A DNA stretch of 40,153 bases from Halobacteriales archaeon QS_8_65_32 (GCA_003022925.1 PXRY01000001.1:1-40153); one strand, 5' to 3'. Positions 1 through 9,559 are shown, numbered from the stretch's first letter. Numbers and translations: made by a program. Notes: a model not told the origin generated them from the sequence alone.

Positions 1-417
1 GGCCGTGACCGGGGAGTTGTCCCGCGTGATCGCTTCTTGCCTGGGGACGTCGATCGTCTGGGTCCGGAGGTCGAACGGGTAGGTTCGTGAGACGAACGGC
101 GGCACGAAGTGGATGCCAGGGTCGAGCAACTTGCGGTACTCGCCGAAGACCGTCAGCGCGCGTTTCTCGTAGGCGTCGACGATCTCGACGGCGCTATTTA
201 CGGTGACGGCGGCGACCGATAGCGCGAGCACGCCGAGAAACACCGACAGCGGGAGCGCATCCATCGCGTACAGCACCCCTAAGGCCACGAGCGCTAGGAC
301 GACAAAGGAGACGATCCCGTCGCGCGACCCCGCGCTCGGTCCCGATCTCCCCGAGGAGGTCGGCGACCCGTCCGCAGCGAGGCGATCGAGGTCGTCAAAG
401 ATGCTGTTGCGTGCCAT
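1..417 (-). CDS. SPFH/stomatin-prohibitin-like membrane protein (C-terminus truncated by window edge)
   Basis: Minus-strand reading from ATG at 415-417: MARNSIFDDLDRLAADG...VEIVDAYEKRALTVFGEYRKLLDPGIHFVPPFVSRTYPFDLRTQTIDVPRQEAITRDNSPVTA; typical SPFH N-terminal half. Not in the ORF list because it is open at the edge. Confidence 0.85.
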   Translation of the reverse strand, partial: MARNSIFDDLDRLAADGSPTSSGRSGPSAGSRDGIVSFVVLALVALGVLYAMDALPLSVFLGVLALSVAAVTVNSAVEIVDAYEKRALTVFGEYRKLLDPGIHFVPPFVSRTYPFDLRTQTIDVPRQEAITRDNSPVTA

Positions 418-546
418 ACTGTGGGTACGTGATACACGGACTTACCGCTTGCGTGCGGTGACCGTACCGGCGATGGGTGTTCGACCTTCGGCGTTCGAAA
501 CGGATGTCGAGACGCCGTATTCGGACCGAAGCGAAGCTTCGTGGGT

Positions 547-1014
547 TTACTCGTCGAGGAGGCCTTCGCGGAAGCCTTCGAACTCGGCGAGGTGTTCCTG
601 TTCGTCGGCGAGCAGTTCGGTGGCTAAGTCCTCGGTCACCGGGTCGTCGGCCTCTTCGGCGGCGTCGACGAGCGCCTCGTAGGTCGAAACGGCGTCGCCT
701 TCGGCTTCGATGACGCCCTCGACGACGGTGAGGACATCGGTCGCCTCCGCGGGCGGCTGGAGGCTCTCCTGGCTCATCTCGATGTCGTACGAACCGCGGG
801 GCTTGCCGCCGAGCACGCCGATACGCTCGCCGATCTCCTCGGCATGGTCGAGTTCCTCCTGAACGTCGGTGCTCAAGCTGTCTACGATCTCCTGAGCCTC
901 GACGCCCGAGAGCGCGAGCGCGTTCGTCTGGTAGTTGATCACGGTTTCGAGTTCGTCGTTGCGAGCCTGCTGGAGCAGGTCGACGAGACGCTCGTCGTCT
1001 TCGGTGGATGCCAT
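547..1014 (-). CDS. Ferritin-like / rubrerythrin-type four-helix protein
   Basis: 155 aa, helical, with E..H spacing typical of ferritin-like domains (RNDELETVINYQTNA..., EELDHAEEIGERI, LADEQEHLAEFEGF). Confidence 0.75.
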   Translation of the reverse strand: MASTEDDERLVDLLQQARNDELETVINYQTNALALSGVEAQEIVDSLSTDVQEELDHAEEIGERIGVLGGKPRGSYDIEMSQESLQPPAEATDVLTVVEGVIEAEGDAVSTYEALVDAAEEADDPVTEDLATELLADEQEHLAEFEGFREGLLDE

Positions 1015-1242
1015 ACCCGGCAGCAGAGTCGCCGGCCGGTTAAGCGCCGCGCCTGCGAGATCGTGATGTCCGGTGTAGTACCATAGAGAGCCACCAGGAC
1101 CGCTTCGGAAGCCCTCGGGCGCTCGGCTTCGCCGTCTCGAACCACAGTGCTTAGTTCGCCGGGGTTCGCTGCCACGCGCCCGGCTTCTTCCAGTCCCACC
1201 CGGGCGGTCTTCCGTCAGGTCGTACGAGGGTCAGGAAACGGC

Positions 1243-3276
1243 TCACAACCGCGAGGCAATCGTCTCGGCGGTCGCCATGCCGACGCCCGGGACTGCTTCG
1301 AGTTCGTCGACCGACGCCGCCCGGATGCCGTCGACGCTGCCGAAGCGGCGAAGCAGACGCGTTCGAAGCTGGGGGCCGATCCCTGGAACCTCGTCGAGCA
1401 CCGTCGAGACGTCGTCGCGAAGCGTCCCGTGATACCGGGCGGCAAAGCGATGGGCCTCGTCGCGCACCCGCTGACAGAGGTGTAACTGGGGCGCGTCGTC
1501 CGGCCAGTCGTGCGTCCGGTCGGGCGTGACGACGAGTTCCTCCTCCTTCGCGAGCGCGATCGCCGGCACGTCCCAGCCGACCGCTTCGAGCGCGTCGCGG
1601 GCAGCGTTCAACTGGCCGTCCCCGCCGTCGATCACCAACAGGTCGGGGTCGGGACGGTCGTCGCGCCCCTCGGTCGCGCGTTCGGCGCGCCAGCGCACGA
1701 GCGCGTGCATGTTCGCGTAGTCGTCGTTTTCCTCCGCTAACTTCTTGCGACGGTAGCCGGACTTGTTCGGCGAGCCGTCGACGAAGACCACGTCGCTACC
1801 GACGACGTTCTTGCCGCCCCCGTGGCTCACGTCGAAGCCCTCGATGCGCGTGGGAGCACGCGAAAGCGAGAGGGCGTCGCCTAATGCGCCGGCCTCGTCG
1901 GTGTCGTGGGCCCGTCGGGCGTTCTTGAGCGCGAGGTCGACGAGCGTTGCCTCCCGGCCCGCCCCGGGTACCGAAACCGACACGCCCTCGCCGTCGAGCC
2001 AGCCGCGTACGTCGGGGTCCGCGAGGTGTTCGGAAAGTAGCAAGCGATCGGGGAGCGTGCGATCGGCGTAGTACTGCTGGACGAACGCCCCGAGCACGCG
2101 TGCGAGGCGGTCGTCGGGATCGTGGCTGCCCGCCGCTGTGCCTTCGCCGGCAACGGTGCCCTGGGTTCCGTCGGCGACGGTTCCATCGGTTTCACCGCGC
2201 CCGTCGGTTCGAGCGTTCGCCGGGACGGCTCCGCTTTCGACATCAGTGTCACCGTCAGCCGTGGCATCGACACCGGCTCCGAGTTCGGCTTCGATCTCGG
2301 GCACCGACAGCGAGTGCTGATCGCGGTCGACGAGCTTGCCGCTCTCGGCGTGCAGTCGGGCAACGGTTGCCCGGTCGCCTTCGAGGCTCACACCCAGGAC
2401 GTCGACCGTCCGAGGCCCGCTCTGGTCTTCGCCGGCGTCGATCGCCGCGCCCCCGGTGCCGTGCAGCGATTCGACGGCGTGCAGTCGGTCCCGGAGGTTC
2501 GCCGCGCGCTCGAATTCGGCCTCCCCTGCGGCGGCTTCCATCTCGCGGCGCAGCGGGTCGGCGAGCACGCCCGTCTCGCCCTCGAAGAACGTTCGAACCT
2601 CGGCGACGTCCGTGGCGTACTCCTCCTGACTTATCTCCCCGCCACAGGCTCCCGAACAGAGGCCGATCTGGTAGTCGAGACACGGGCGGTCCCGGCTGTA
2701 AAACCGACCGTCGGGACACTGCCGGATGCCATAGATCGAACGGATCGCGTGAACGACCGCTTCTAACCTGCTCTTGTCGGTGAACGGACCGAAGACTGCC
2801 GCACCCGGGTCGGGGTCGCGGGAGATCTCGATCCGGGGGAACTCGTGGTCGGTGAGTTGCACCAACGGATAGGATTTGTCGTCCTTCAGCCGGACGTTGT
2901 ACCGGGGCTGAAACCGTTTGATGAGGTTGGCTTCGAGCAACAACGCCTGGGTCTCGGTGTCGGTAACGGCGAAGTCGATCGCCGACGCCCGCCGGACCAT
3001 CCGGGCGATCCGATCGCTCCGGGGATCGGCGTACGTGCGAACCCGATCCCGGAGGTCGACCGCCTTCCCGACGTAGACGACCGTTCCGTCAGCCCGCGGG
3101 CGATCGCCGTTCGCCGCCGCGGCGACGTCCTCGCCGTCCGTGGTGCCCTCGACGGCCACTACACCGTCGTCGGTAGCGGCGGTGTCGGTTTCAGTAGTCC
3201 CGTGTTCGACGAACTGGTAGACGCCGGGCTCGCGCGGGAGTTCGCCGGCACGCTCGCGGACCGCAGCCCCCTCCAT
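1243..3276 (-). CDS. uvrC: Excinuclease ABC subunit C
   Basis: 677 aa; GIY-YIG N-terminus (GVYQF...[14 protein letters not shown]), UvrC core ([39 protein letters not shown]), C-terminal HhH motifs ([18 protein letters not shown]). Confidence 0.97.
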   Translation of the reverse strand: MEGAAVRERAGELPREPGVYQFVEHGTTETDTAATDDGVVAVEGTTDGEDVAAAANGDRPRADGTVVYVGKAVDLRDRVRTYADPRSDRIARMVRRASAIDFAVTDTETQALLLEANLIKRFQPRYNVRLKDDKSYPLVQLTDHEFPRIEISRDPDPGAAVFGPFTDKSRLEAVVHAIRSIYGIRQCPDGRFYSRDRPCLDYQIGLCSGACGGEISQEEYATDVAEVRTFFEGETGVLADPLRREMEAAAGEAEFERAANLRDRLHAVESLHGTGGAAIDAGEDQSGPRTVDVLGVSLEGDRATVARLHAESGKLVDRDQHSLSVPEIEAELGAGVDATADGDTDVESGAVPANARTDGRGETDGTVADGTQGTVAGEGTAAGSHDPDDRLARVLGAFVQQYYADRTLPDRLLLSEHLADPDVRGWLDGEGVSVSVPGAGREATLVDLALKNARRAHDTDEAGALGDALSLSRAPTRIEGFDVSHGGGKNVVGSDVVFVDGSPNKSGYRRKKLAEENDDYANMHALVRWRAERATEGRDDRPDPDLLVIDGGDGQLNAARDALEAVGWDVPAIALAKEEELVVTPDRTHDWPDDAPQLHLCQRVRDEAHRFAARYHGTLRDDVSTVLDEVPGIGPQLRTRLLRRFGSVDGIRAASVDELEAVPGVGMATAETIASRL

Positions 3277-3460
3277 GGAAACTCGTCCGGGCGAGACGGG
3301 CTTGAACCCAACGCTCGCCGGACGCGAAGTGTTCGTATCCGATCACGGTCGGTCGCGATCCAGTCACGATTCGATCACGGTGACGACCGGCCGCTACGAC
3401 ACGATACCGACGAAAAGAGGTATCAAACGGACGAACGGACGGGAGCACGACTCGCCGGAA

Positions 3461-4864
3461 TCAGGGATCGCTTCCGCCCGACCACACACCGCCCGCGTCG
3501 GCAGCCTCGGGTTCGGGTTCGGTCGGGGCCGTTTCGGCGTCGGGCTCGCTGTTCGGGGAGGTCCCGGCGTCGATCCACTCGCGGTCGAGCGAGATGACGT
3601 TCTCGCGGCCGAGCGACAGTTTCTCGATTGCGTTTTCCTCGTCCATCGAGGAGAGCAGGCGGCTCACCTTCGCCTTCGACCAGCCGGTTTCCTCGACGAT
3701 CGCCGACTGTTTCATCCGGCCGCCGTGGCGATCGAGCAGGTGACGGACCCGGTCGGCGTCGGTCAGGAGTTCGGGCGTTCGTGCCGGATCGGTCGCCCGA
3801 GCTCCACTGCCGGTCCCGTCGCCGAGGGCGTCGTTGAGCGCCGTCCGCGGAGCGCGTGCGCCCAGTTCCCGTTCTCCTTCCCGTCCTCGTCCCCGGCCTC
3901 CCTCGTCGTCGCCCCTCCGGCGACGGCGGAGGGCGACCGTGCTCGCGCCGACGTACAGTAGCGCCGCAGCGCCGACCGCGAGGCGCTCAGTGGTTCGTGG
4001 ACTCGTCGGGTCGGTGCTGGTGGCGAGTTCGGTGTCGTCGGTCAGACCGTCGCCATCGGTGTCTACTTCGGTCGGGTCCGAGCCGATCTGGACCTCCTCA
4101 CCGTCACGGACGCCGTCGCCGTCGGTGTCGGCGGTCTGCGGGGAGGTGCCGTAGTCGTCGACCTCCGTGCCGTCGGTGAGCCCGTCCCGATCCATGTCGG
4201 CGTCGAGCGGATCGAGACCGAGCTGTCCTTCGGCCTCGTTCGCGAGCCCGTCGCCGTCGGCGTCGCCGCCCTTGGTGAGAACCGTCGCTTCGAGGGTCCG
4301 GTTGTCGAGCGGCGTCGCGGCGTCGGGACCGGTGCTAGCGCCGGGCTGGGAGTCGGCGTTGGGGCCGGCGTCGGCGTTGGGGTTAGTGTCGGAACCGAGA
4401 CCGGAGCCTGCGGCCGGATACAGTTCGAGTGCGATGCGCGCGTCGACGCTCGCGTTCGCGGACCAGGTGAGTCCGGTGATATTGACACTTTTGGTCGAAC
4501 TGTTCGAGATCGTCGCGCGCTCACAGTCCATTCGCGAACGCGTGCCGTTCGCGATGGCATACGCACAGACCCGGTACTGCGAGACGTCGGGGTAATCGGC
4601 GATCGTGAGGCTCGTGCGGAAGGGCTCCGACCGCCAGAAGGTCGTCTCCGAGGGGCCGTCCGACGGTGCCGATCCTTCGGCGTCGGCCGCCGATCCGGGG
4701 TTCGTCTCGACGACCGCCGGGCCGGCGATCGAGACGTCGCCGATCCCGCCGTCGGGCGTCACCGTCGGCACCACGCCGGCCGCGGGCACGACCGCGACCG
4801 ACGCGGCTACCGCTCCGGCCAGCACGCACACGAAGCACGCGGCGAGGAGTTCGGATCGGCCCAT
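3461..4864 (-). CDS. Membrane-anchored one-component regulator: signal peptide, extracellular domain with thrombospondin-type-3-like Asp-rich repeats, TM, cytoplasmic winged HTH
   Basis: In-frame start MGRSELLAACFVCVLAGAVAAS (ATG at 4862-4864); repeats DADGDGLANEAEGQLGLDP / DMDRDGLTDGTEVDDYGTSP / DTDGDGVRDGEEVQIGSDP / DTDGDGLTDDTELATSTDP; TM LAVGAAALLYVGASTVALRRRRR; wHTH DRVRHLLDRHGGRMKQSAIVEETGWSKAKVSRLLSSMDEENAIEKLSLGRENVI. Confidence 0.8.
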   Translation of the reverse strand: MGRSELLAACFVCVLAGAVAASVAVVPAAGVVPTVTPDGGIGDVSIAGPAVVETNPGSAADAEGSAPSDGPSETTFWRSEPFRTSLTIADYPDVSQYRVCAYAIANGTRSRMDCERATISNSSTKSVNITGLTWSANASVDARIALELYPAAGSGLGSDTNPNADAGPNADSQPGASTGPDAATPLDNRTLEATVLTKGGDADGDGLANEAEGQLGLDPLDADMDRDGLTDGTEVDDYGTSPQTADTDGDGVRDGEEVQIGSDPTEVDTDGDGLTDDTELATSTDPTSPRTTERLAVGAAALLYVGASTVALRRRRRGDDEGGRGRGREGERELGARAPRTALNDALGDGTGSGARATDPARTPELLTDADRVRHLLDRHGGRMKQSAIVEETGWSKAKVSRLLSSMDEENAIEKLSLGRENVISLDREWIDAGTSPNSEPDAETAPTEPEPEAADAGGVWSGGSDP

Positions 4865-5116
4865 AGTCTCGGATAGCGGGCGTATGGTCCGCTTAACGGA
4901 CATGCAGGCGAGGGCCAGGGTTAAATACCCTTCTAAAAGAGAATACCTTACAGTTACGGTGCGAGACGGGACGCCGGGGCCGACGGCGGCAGCGAGACGG
5001 GGACGAAAGCCGGGCGAGCGGCCGGCGACGGGTCGACCGATCGCCGGCGGGAACAATCGATCCTCCGGCGGAAAACGGAAACAAAGGCCTATAATGGCGT
5101 GCACGATAGCGCTCGT

Positions 5117-6145
5117 ATGACTGCGATCGAGTTAGCGGACGTCACGAAACGCTTCGGCGACGTCGTGGCGCTGCGCGATCTGGATCTCGTCGTCGAAGAG
5201 GGCGAGGTCTTCGGCTTTCTCGGGCCGAACGGCGCGGGCAAGTCCACCACGATCAACCTCCTGCTCGATTTCGCCCGGCCGACCGACGGTCGTGCGGAGG
5301 TATTGGACATGGACGCCCAACGGCACAGCCAGGCGGTCCGCCGGCGCACCGGCGTGCTCCCGGAGGGATTCGAGACCTACGGCCGGCTCACCGGCCGCCA
5401 GCACGTCGCCTTCGCCGCCGACTCGAAAGGAACCGACGACGACCCCGACGAGATCTTAGAGCGAGTGGGGATCGCCGACGCCGCCGATCGGAAGGTCGGC
5501 GGCTACTCGAAGGGGATGACCCAACGCCTCGCGCTCGGGATGGCGCTGACCGGCGAGCCCGATTTGCTCATTCTCGACGAACCGTCGACGGGGCTCGACC
5601 CCAACGGTGCCCGGGAGATGCGCGAACTCGTACGTGAGGAGCGCGATCGTGGTGCCACAGTATTCTTTTCGAGTCACATCCTGGAACAGGTCGAGGCTGT
5701 CTGCGATCGCATCGGCATCCTCCGCGACGGCGAACTCGTCGCCGAGGACACCGTACGCGGCCTGCGCGAGGCGGCGGGCACCGGCCAGACGCTTCAGGTC
5801 ACGGTCGATCGAGCGGACGAGGACGTGCTCGCGAGCGTTCGTGACGTTCCCGGCGTCTCGGGCGTCGAGCGGGAGGGCGACCGGCTCACCGTTGCCTGCG
5901 AACCGGACGCGAAGACCCGAGTACTGGAAGGGATCGAGAGCGTCGGGGCGACCGTCAGGGATTTCAGCACCGAGGAGACCTCGCTCGACGAGCTGTTCGC
6001 CGCCTACACGACCGGCGACGGCACGACGAGAAACGCCCGAGCGGACGCCGAGGGAAGCGATAGCAGCGCGGGTAACGCAGGCGACGTCGACGAGACGGCG
6101 GGTGACGACACCGACGCCGACGATGCGGAGGAGGTCCGGGCGTGA
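5117..6145 (+). CDS. ABC transporter ATP-binding protein (ABC-2 type exporter)
   Basis: Walker A GPNGAGKST, signature-like GGYSKGMTQRLALGMAL, Walker B DLLILDEP. Confidence 0.93.
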   Translation: MTAIELADVTKRFGDVVALRDLDLVVEEGEVFGFLGPNGAGKSTTINLLLDFARPTDGRAEVLDMDAQRHSQAVRRRTGVLPEGFETYGRLTGRQHVAFAADSKGTDDDPDEILERVGIADAADRKVGGYSKGMTQRLALGMALTGEPDLLILDEPSTGLDPNGAREMRELVREERDRGATVFFSSHILEQVEAVCDRIGILRDGELVAEDTVRGLREAAGTGQTLQVTVDRADEDVLASVRDVPGVSGVEREGDRLTVACEPDAKTRVLEGIESVGATVRDFSTEETSLDELFAAYTTGDGTTRNARADAEGSDSSAGNAGDVDETAGDDTDADDAEEVRA

Positions 6146-6975
6146 GCTGGGCGGTCGTTGCCCGCAAGGACTTCGAGGACGCGATCCGGTCGCGGGGACT
6201 GATCGCGCTCACGGTGCTGTTCGTCCTCTTCTGTGGCGGGATGGCGTACCTCTATACGATCGTCGGCGTGAACGATTCACAGGCCGCGAACGTTATCGGC
6301 TTCGTCACCTTCCTCTTTCAGCCGGCGGCGTTCCTGGTGCCGATCATCGGGCTGGTCGTTGGCTACAAGGCCATCGCCGGCGAGCGCGAGAGCGGATCGA
6401 TCAAGCTCCTGTTAGGACTTCCCCACACTCGCCAGGACGTCGTTGCCGGGAAGGTCGTCGGCCGAGCGGCAGTCGTCACCGTCTCGATCCTCGTCGGCTT
6501 CCTCGTGGGTGCGGTCGTCGTGCTTGCCCTCTACGGGTCATTCTCGGTGACGAACTTCGCCTTGTTTACGCTTCTCACCGTGATCTTAGCGCTCGCGTTC
6601 GTGAGCGTCGGCGTGGGAATCTCGGCGGCGACCGGATCGACCAACCGGGCGGTCATCGGGATCATCGCGTTTTTCGTTCTCTTTCGGGCGCTGTGGGGCG
6701 AGATCCCGAAGGCGATCAACTACCTGCTCAACGGGACCTACGGCTTCCCGAACAGTACGCCCGAATGGCTCTACCTCTTTCGACGGCTCAACCCCTCGAA
6801 CGCCTATCAGGGTGCGGTGAGTCAGTGGCTGTTCGACAACTCGATCCTCCAGGCGCTGTTCGGCGGCGACGTCCCCTTCGCGCTCTCGCCGTGGGTCGCG
6901 CTCGCGATCCTGTTCGCCTGGATCCTGCTGCCAGCGGGCGTCGGCTACCTCGCGTTCGAACGCGCCGATCTGTAG
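6142..6975 (+). CDS. ABC-2 type permease
   Basis: 277 aa with 6 hydrophobic segments; GTG start overlaps the upstream stop by 4 nt (GTGA). Confidence 0.9.
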   Translation: MSWAVVARKDFEDAIRSRGLIALTVLFVLFCGGMAYLYTIVGVNDSQAANVIGFVTFLFQPAAFLVPIIGLVVGYKAIAGERESGSIKLLLGLPHTRQDVVAGKVVGRAAVVTVSILVGFLVGAVVVLALYGSFSVTNFALFTLLTVILALAFVSVGVGISAATGSTNRAVIGIIAFFVLFRALWGEIPKAINYLLNGTYGFPNSTPEWLYLFRRLNPSNAYQGAVSQWLFDNSILQALFGGDVPFALSPWVALAILFAWILLPAGVGYLAFERADL

Positions 6976-6985
6976 CCCACCGAGT

Positions 6986-7109
6986 GGCTCTGTCGAAATC
7001 CTCCTCGCGTCCTGTGATTTCGCCTGGCGGGGCGTTCACATCGACTTGGCCGAGGACATGTGGTAGAACGCCTCCCTTGAATATCAGCTACGAAGGGTTT
7101 CAACAAGCC
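6986..7109. mobile_element. Putative ~124 bp MITE / relic IS ends with imperfect terminal inverted repeats
   Basis: Left end GGCTCTGTCGAAATCCTCC (6986-7004); right end reverse complement GGCTTGTTGAAACCCTTC (7092-7109). Confidence 0.45.
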
Positions 7110-7349
7110 GTCGAGCTAAGAGGGACGACTGTCGTCCGGAACTGTTCGTGATGCATGATAGCACGACGGCGGTTCATAGGGCCTGGAGAGCTACCGTAAT
7201 CCACCGATGGGTGTCTTTCAGCGGCTCGAACAGTTGGTGTCCGGTTCGGAGGCCGCTATCGTCCTCGAATGCGGCGACCGTGGCTTGACGGAGTCAATCG
7301 AACGGAAGAGTTTCGAGGTACGGCCGGGATAGCCGGCGGACGGTACGAC

Positions 7350-8306
7350 TCAGGCGGCAAGTACCACGTCGAGCGCGAGCATGAGTGCCGCACCGATCAT
7401 GAAGCCCCAGGTCGCGACGCGTTCGTAGCCGCGCGAGTGGGTCTCGGGCAGGATCTCGTCGCCGATGACGTAGAGCATTCCGCCCGCGGCGAAGCCCATC
7501 GCGTAGGGCAGAAGGGGAGCCGCAACGGTAACGGCCCACGCGCCGAACAGCGCGAGTGGGATCTCGACGAGCCCCGCCCTGATCCCGGCAAAAGCTGCGT
7601 ACGTCGACCGGCCGAGCCCGGCATTGATCGCCGCGACCGAGACGGCGAGCCCCTCGGGGACGTTCTGAATCCCGATCGCGAGCATGAGGGCAATCGCGTT
7701 CGCGACGTCGCCCGACCCGAAGCCGACCCCGACGGCGAGCCCCTCGGGCATGTTATGCAACGTGATAGCGACGGTGAACAACAACACCGACATGAGCCGG
7801 GCGTTCGAGCCATCCGAATCGGTGGCCGAGGGACCCGCGAGGTGGGCGTGACTATGGCCGTGCGAGCCGGTTTCGGTACCGCCATCGGTCTCGGTGCCGC
7901 CGTCGGTTTCGGGCTCCGAGTCGGCGACGAGTCGGCTGCTGATGAGCGGCCCGACGTACGAGACCCACCGCTCGCCCCGGTCTAGTAGGACGGTTCCGAG
8001 CAGGAAACCGATGAGGACGGGGACGATCCCGACGAGTTCGAACCCGCCGAGAGCGAGCCCGCGATAGGAGGGCTCGGAGGCGAACTCGATGCCCGGGAGG
8101 AGCAGACTGGTAAAACTCGCCGAGAGCATTACGCCGGCGGCGAACCCGAGGGCGGCGTCGAGCCACTTTTCGGTGGGATTGCGCCAGAGGAGGACGATCG
8201 AGGCCCCGACGAGGTTGAGACCGGCGATCACCATCCCGCCGACGAGGCCCTGGATAACCGGGTTCTCGCCGACGATCCGAACGAACAGATCCGCCGCCGC
8301 TACCAT
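7350..8306 (-). CDS. ZIP family divalent metal transporter
   Basis: 318 aa; His-rich loop (GSHGHSHAH), TM motifs LHNMPEGLAVGVGFG and IQNVPEGLAVSVAA characteristic of ZIP TM4/TM5. Confidence 0.92.
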   Translation of the reverse strand: MVAAADLFVRIVGENPVIQGLVGGMVIAGLNLVGASIVLLWRNPTEKWLDAALGFAAGVMLSASFTSLLLPGIEFASEPSYRGLALGGFELVGIVPVLIGFLLGTVLLDRGERWVSYVGPLISSRLVADSEPETDGGTETDGGTETGSHGHSHAHLAGPSATDSDGSNARLMSVLLFTVAITLHNMPEGLAVGVGFGSGDVANAIALMLAIGIQNVPEGLAVSVAAINAGLGRSTYAAFAGIRAGLVEIPLALFGAWAVTVAAPLLPYAMGFAAGGMLYVIGDEILPETHSRGYERVATWGFMIGAALMLALDVVLAA

Positions 8307-8409
8307 CTCGGATCACGTCCGGGTGACGATGCGAGCGGCCGGTGGCGACAACCGGTCGTCGCGTTCGTCGGCGGCGTCGCCGTCGTTGCGCTTCGATGGG
8401 GTGTATTCA

Positions 8410-8423
8410 TTAGGTTTGTCTAA
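8410..8423. promoter_or_regulatory. DtxR-family-like operator upstream of the ZIP gene
   Basis: TTAGGTTTGTCTAA, just downstream of a minus-strand TATA-like element (reverse complement of gaatatatacg, ~8442-8452). Confidence 0.6.
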
Positions 8424-8492
8424 TTCGAACGTTAGTCCACGCGAATATATACGTTGCGCCATCGAGCGGGCGAGTCAGTGTCGAAGCCGCGG

Positions 8493-9308
8493 TCAGTTCA
8501 CGACCGGCGGTTCGTTTCTCGGGGGCGTCGCCTCGCGCACCGAGACGGTGACGGCGACTTCCTTCGGCAGCGGGATCGATTCGGCCGCCGCGTCGTCGAG
8601 GTCGTCGTTAGAGCCGTCGTTCCTGGCGGTCGTCGTCCCTTCGGCGTCCTCCTCGCCATATCCCTCTCCTCCCTCGTCTCGCCCGTACCTCTCTTCTCCC
8701 TCGCTTCCTTCGTCCTCGAGCGGCGCGAGCGTAACCATGTCGAAGGGAGCGATCTCGATTATCTCGAAGCGTGCGCCGGGAACGACGCCGGCCCGGTCGA
8801 GGTAGGTGAGTACCTCCGGGTCGTCGTCGCGCACCCGTTCGACGCGGACGACATCGCCTTCCTCGTGGGTCGACAGGAGTGCGAGGTCGTCGTCGAGAGG
8901 TTCGAGGTCGGGCGAAGGGATCGGCGCGCCGTGAGGGTCGGCGGTAGGATCGCCCAACACGGTGGCGATCTCGGTCTCTAATTTCTCGGAGATGTGGTGT
9001 TCTAAGCGGTCGGCTTCCTCGTGGACCTCCGCCCAGTCGTAATTCAGCTGTTCGATCAGGAAGAGTTCGAGCAGGCGGTGGTGCCGGATGGTCTCTAAGG
9101 CCATCAGTTCGCCCTCGTCGGTGAGATGGGACCCCTTGTACTCCTCGCGTTCGACTAGGCCGCGCTCGGCGAGGCGCTTCATCGTCGCCGTCACCGTCGG
9201 CGTCGTAACGCCGAGGACGTCGGCAATCGCGGAGGGCGGGACCGCCTCCTCGCCGTCGCTGAGTTGATAGACCGCCTTGATATAGTCCTCGGCCTTCGCG
9301 CTCGACAT
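8493..9308 (-). CDS. DtxR/MntR/SirR-family metal-dependent transcriptional regulator with FeoA-like C-terminal domain
   Basis: MSSAKAEDYIKAVYQLSDGEEAVPPSAIADVLGVTTPTVTATMKRLAERGLVEREEYKGSHLTDEGELMAL; FeoA-like GDVVRVERVRDDDPEVLTYLDRAGVVPGARFEIIEIAPFD. Confidence 0.94.
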   Translation of the reverse strand: MSSAKAEDYIKAVYQLSDGEEAVPPSAIADVLGVTTPTVTATMKRLAERGLVEREEYKGSHLTDEGELMALETIRHHRLLELFLIEQLNYDWAEVHEEADRLEHHISEKLETEIATVLGDPTADPHGAPIPSPDLEPLDDDLALLSTHEEGDVVRVERVRDDDPEVLTYLDRAGVVPGARFEIIEIAPFDMVTLAPLEDEGSEGEERYGRDEGGEGYGEEDAEGTTTARNDGSNDDLDDAAAESIPLPKEVAVTVSVREATPPRNEPPVVN

Positions 9309-9316
9309 ATGCCTCC

Positions 9317-9331
9317 CTAGATGAGTCTAAC
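9317..9331. promoter_or_regulatory. Second DtxR-like operator, between TATA and start of the dtxR-family gene (probable autoregulation)
   Basis: CTAGATGAGTCTAAC; minus strand GTTAGACTCATCTAG. Confidence 0.5.
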
Positions 9332-9352
9332 ATTTATGTGTTGCCCTGCAGG

Positions 9353-9559
9353 CGGTGGTAACTAGCGACAATGGGACAGAAGCGGCGTGCAGAACGGTTT
9401 GAAATCCCCCCGACACGCTCGACTCGGGGGGCTCGCTGCGCGCTTCGCTCGGTCGCTCCAGTGCTTGCTTCACCCGCCATCGTCGAGCGCGTCGGCCCCT
9501 TTCAGTCTCACCCATGACGGTTGTTTAGCAGGCAATTGCGTAAGTTAACACTGCCACCC
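9353..9559. mobile_element. MITE-like element, copy A (short)
   Basis: Shares left end (TAACTAGCG...), internal GAACGGTTTGAAA...CCCGACACGCTCGACTCGGGGGGCTC and right part GTCGGCCCCTTTCAGTCTCACCC...GGCAATTGCGTAAGTTAAC with 30326-30680; ends are imperfectly inverted (GGTAACTAGCGACAAT vs reverse complement GTTAACTTACGCAAT). Confidence 0.6.

Noticed and set aside
3290-3320. tRNA gene based on GGGTTCAAGCCC on the minus strand
   Set aside because: T-stem does not pair properly and there is no anticodon/D-arm structure at the expected distance.
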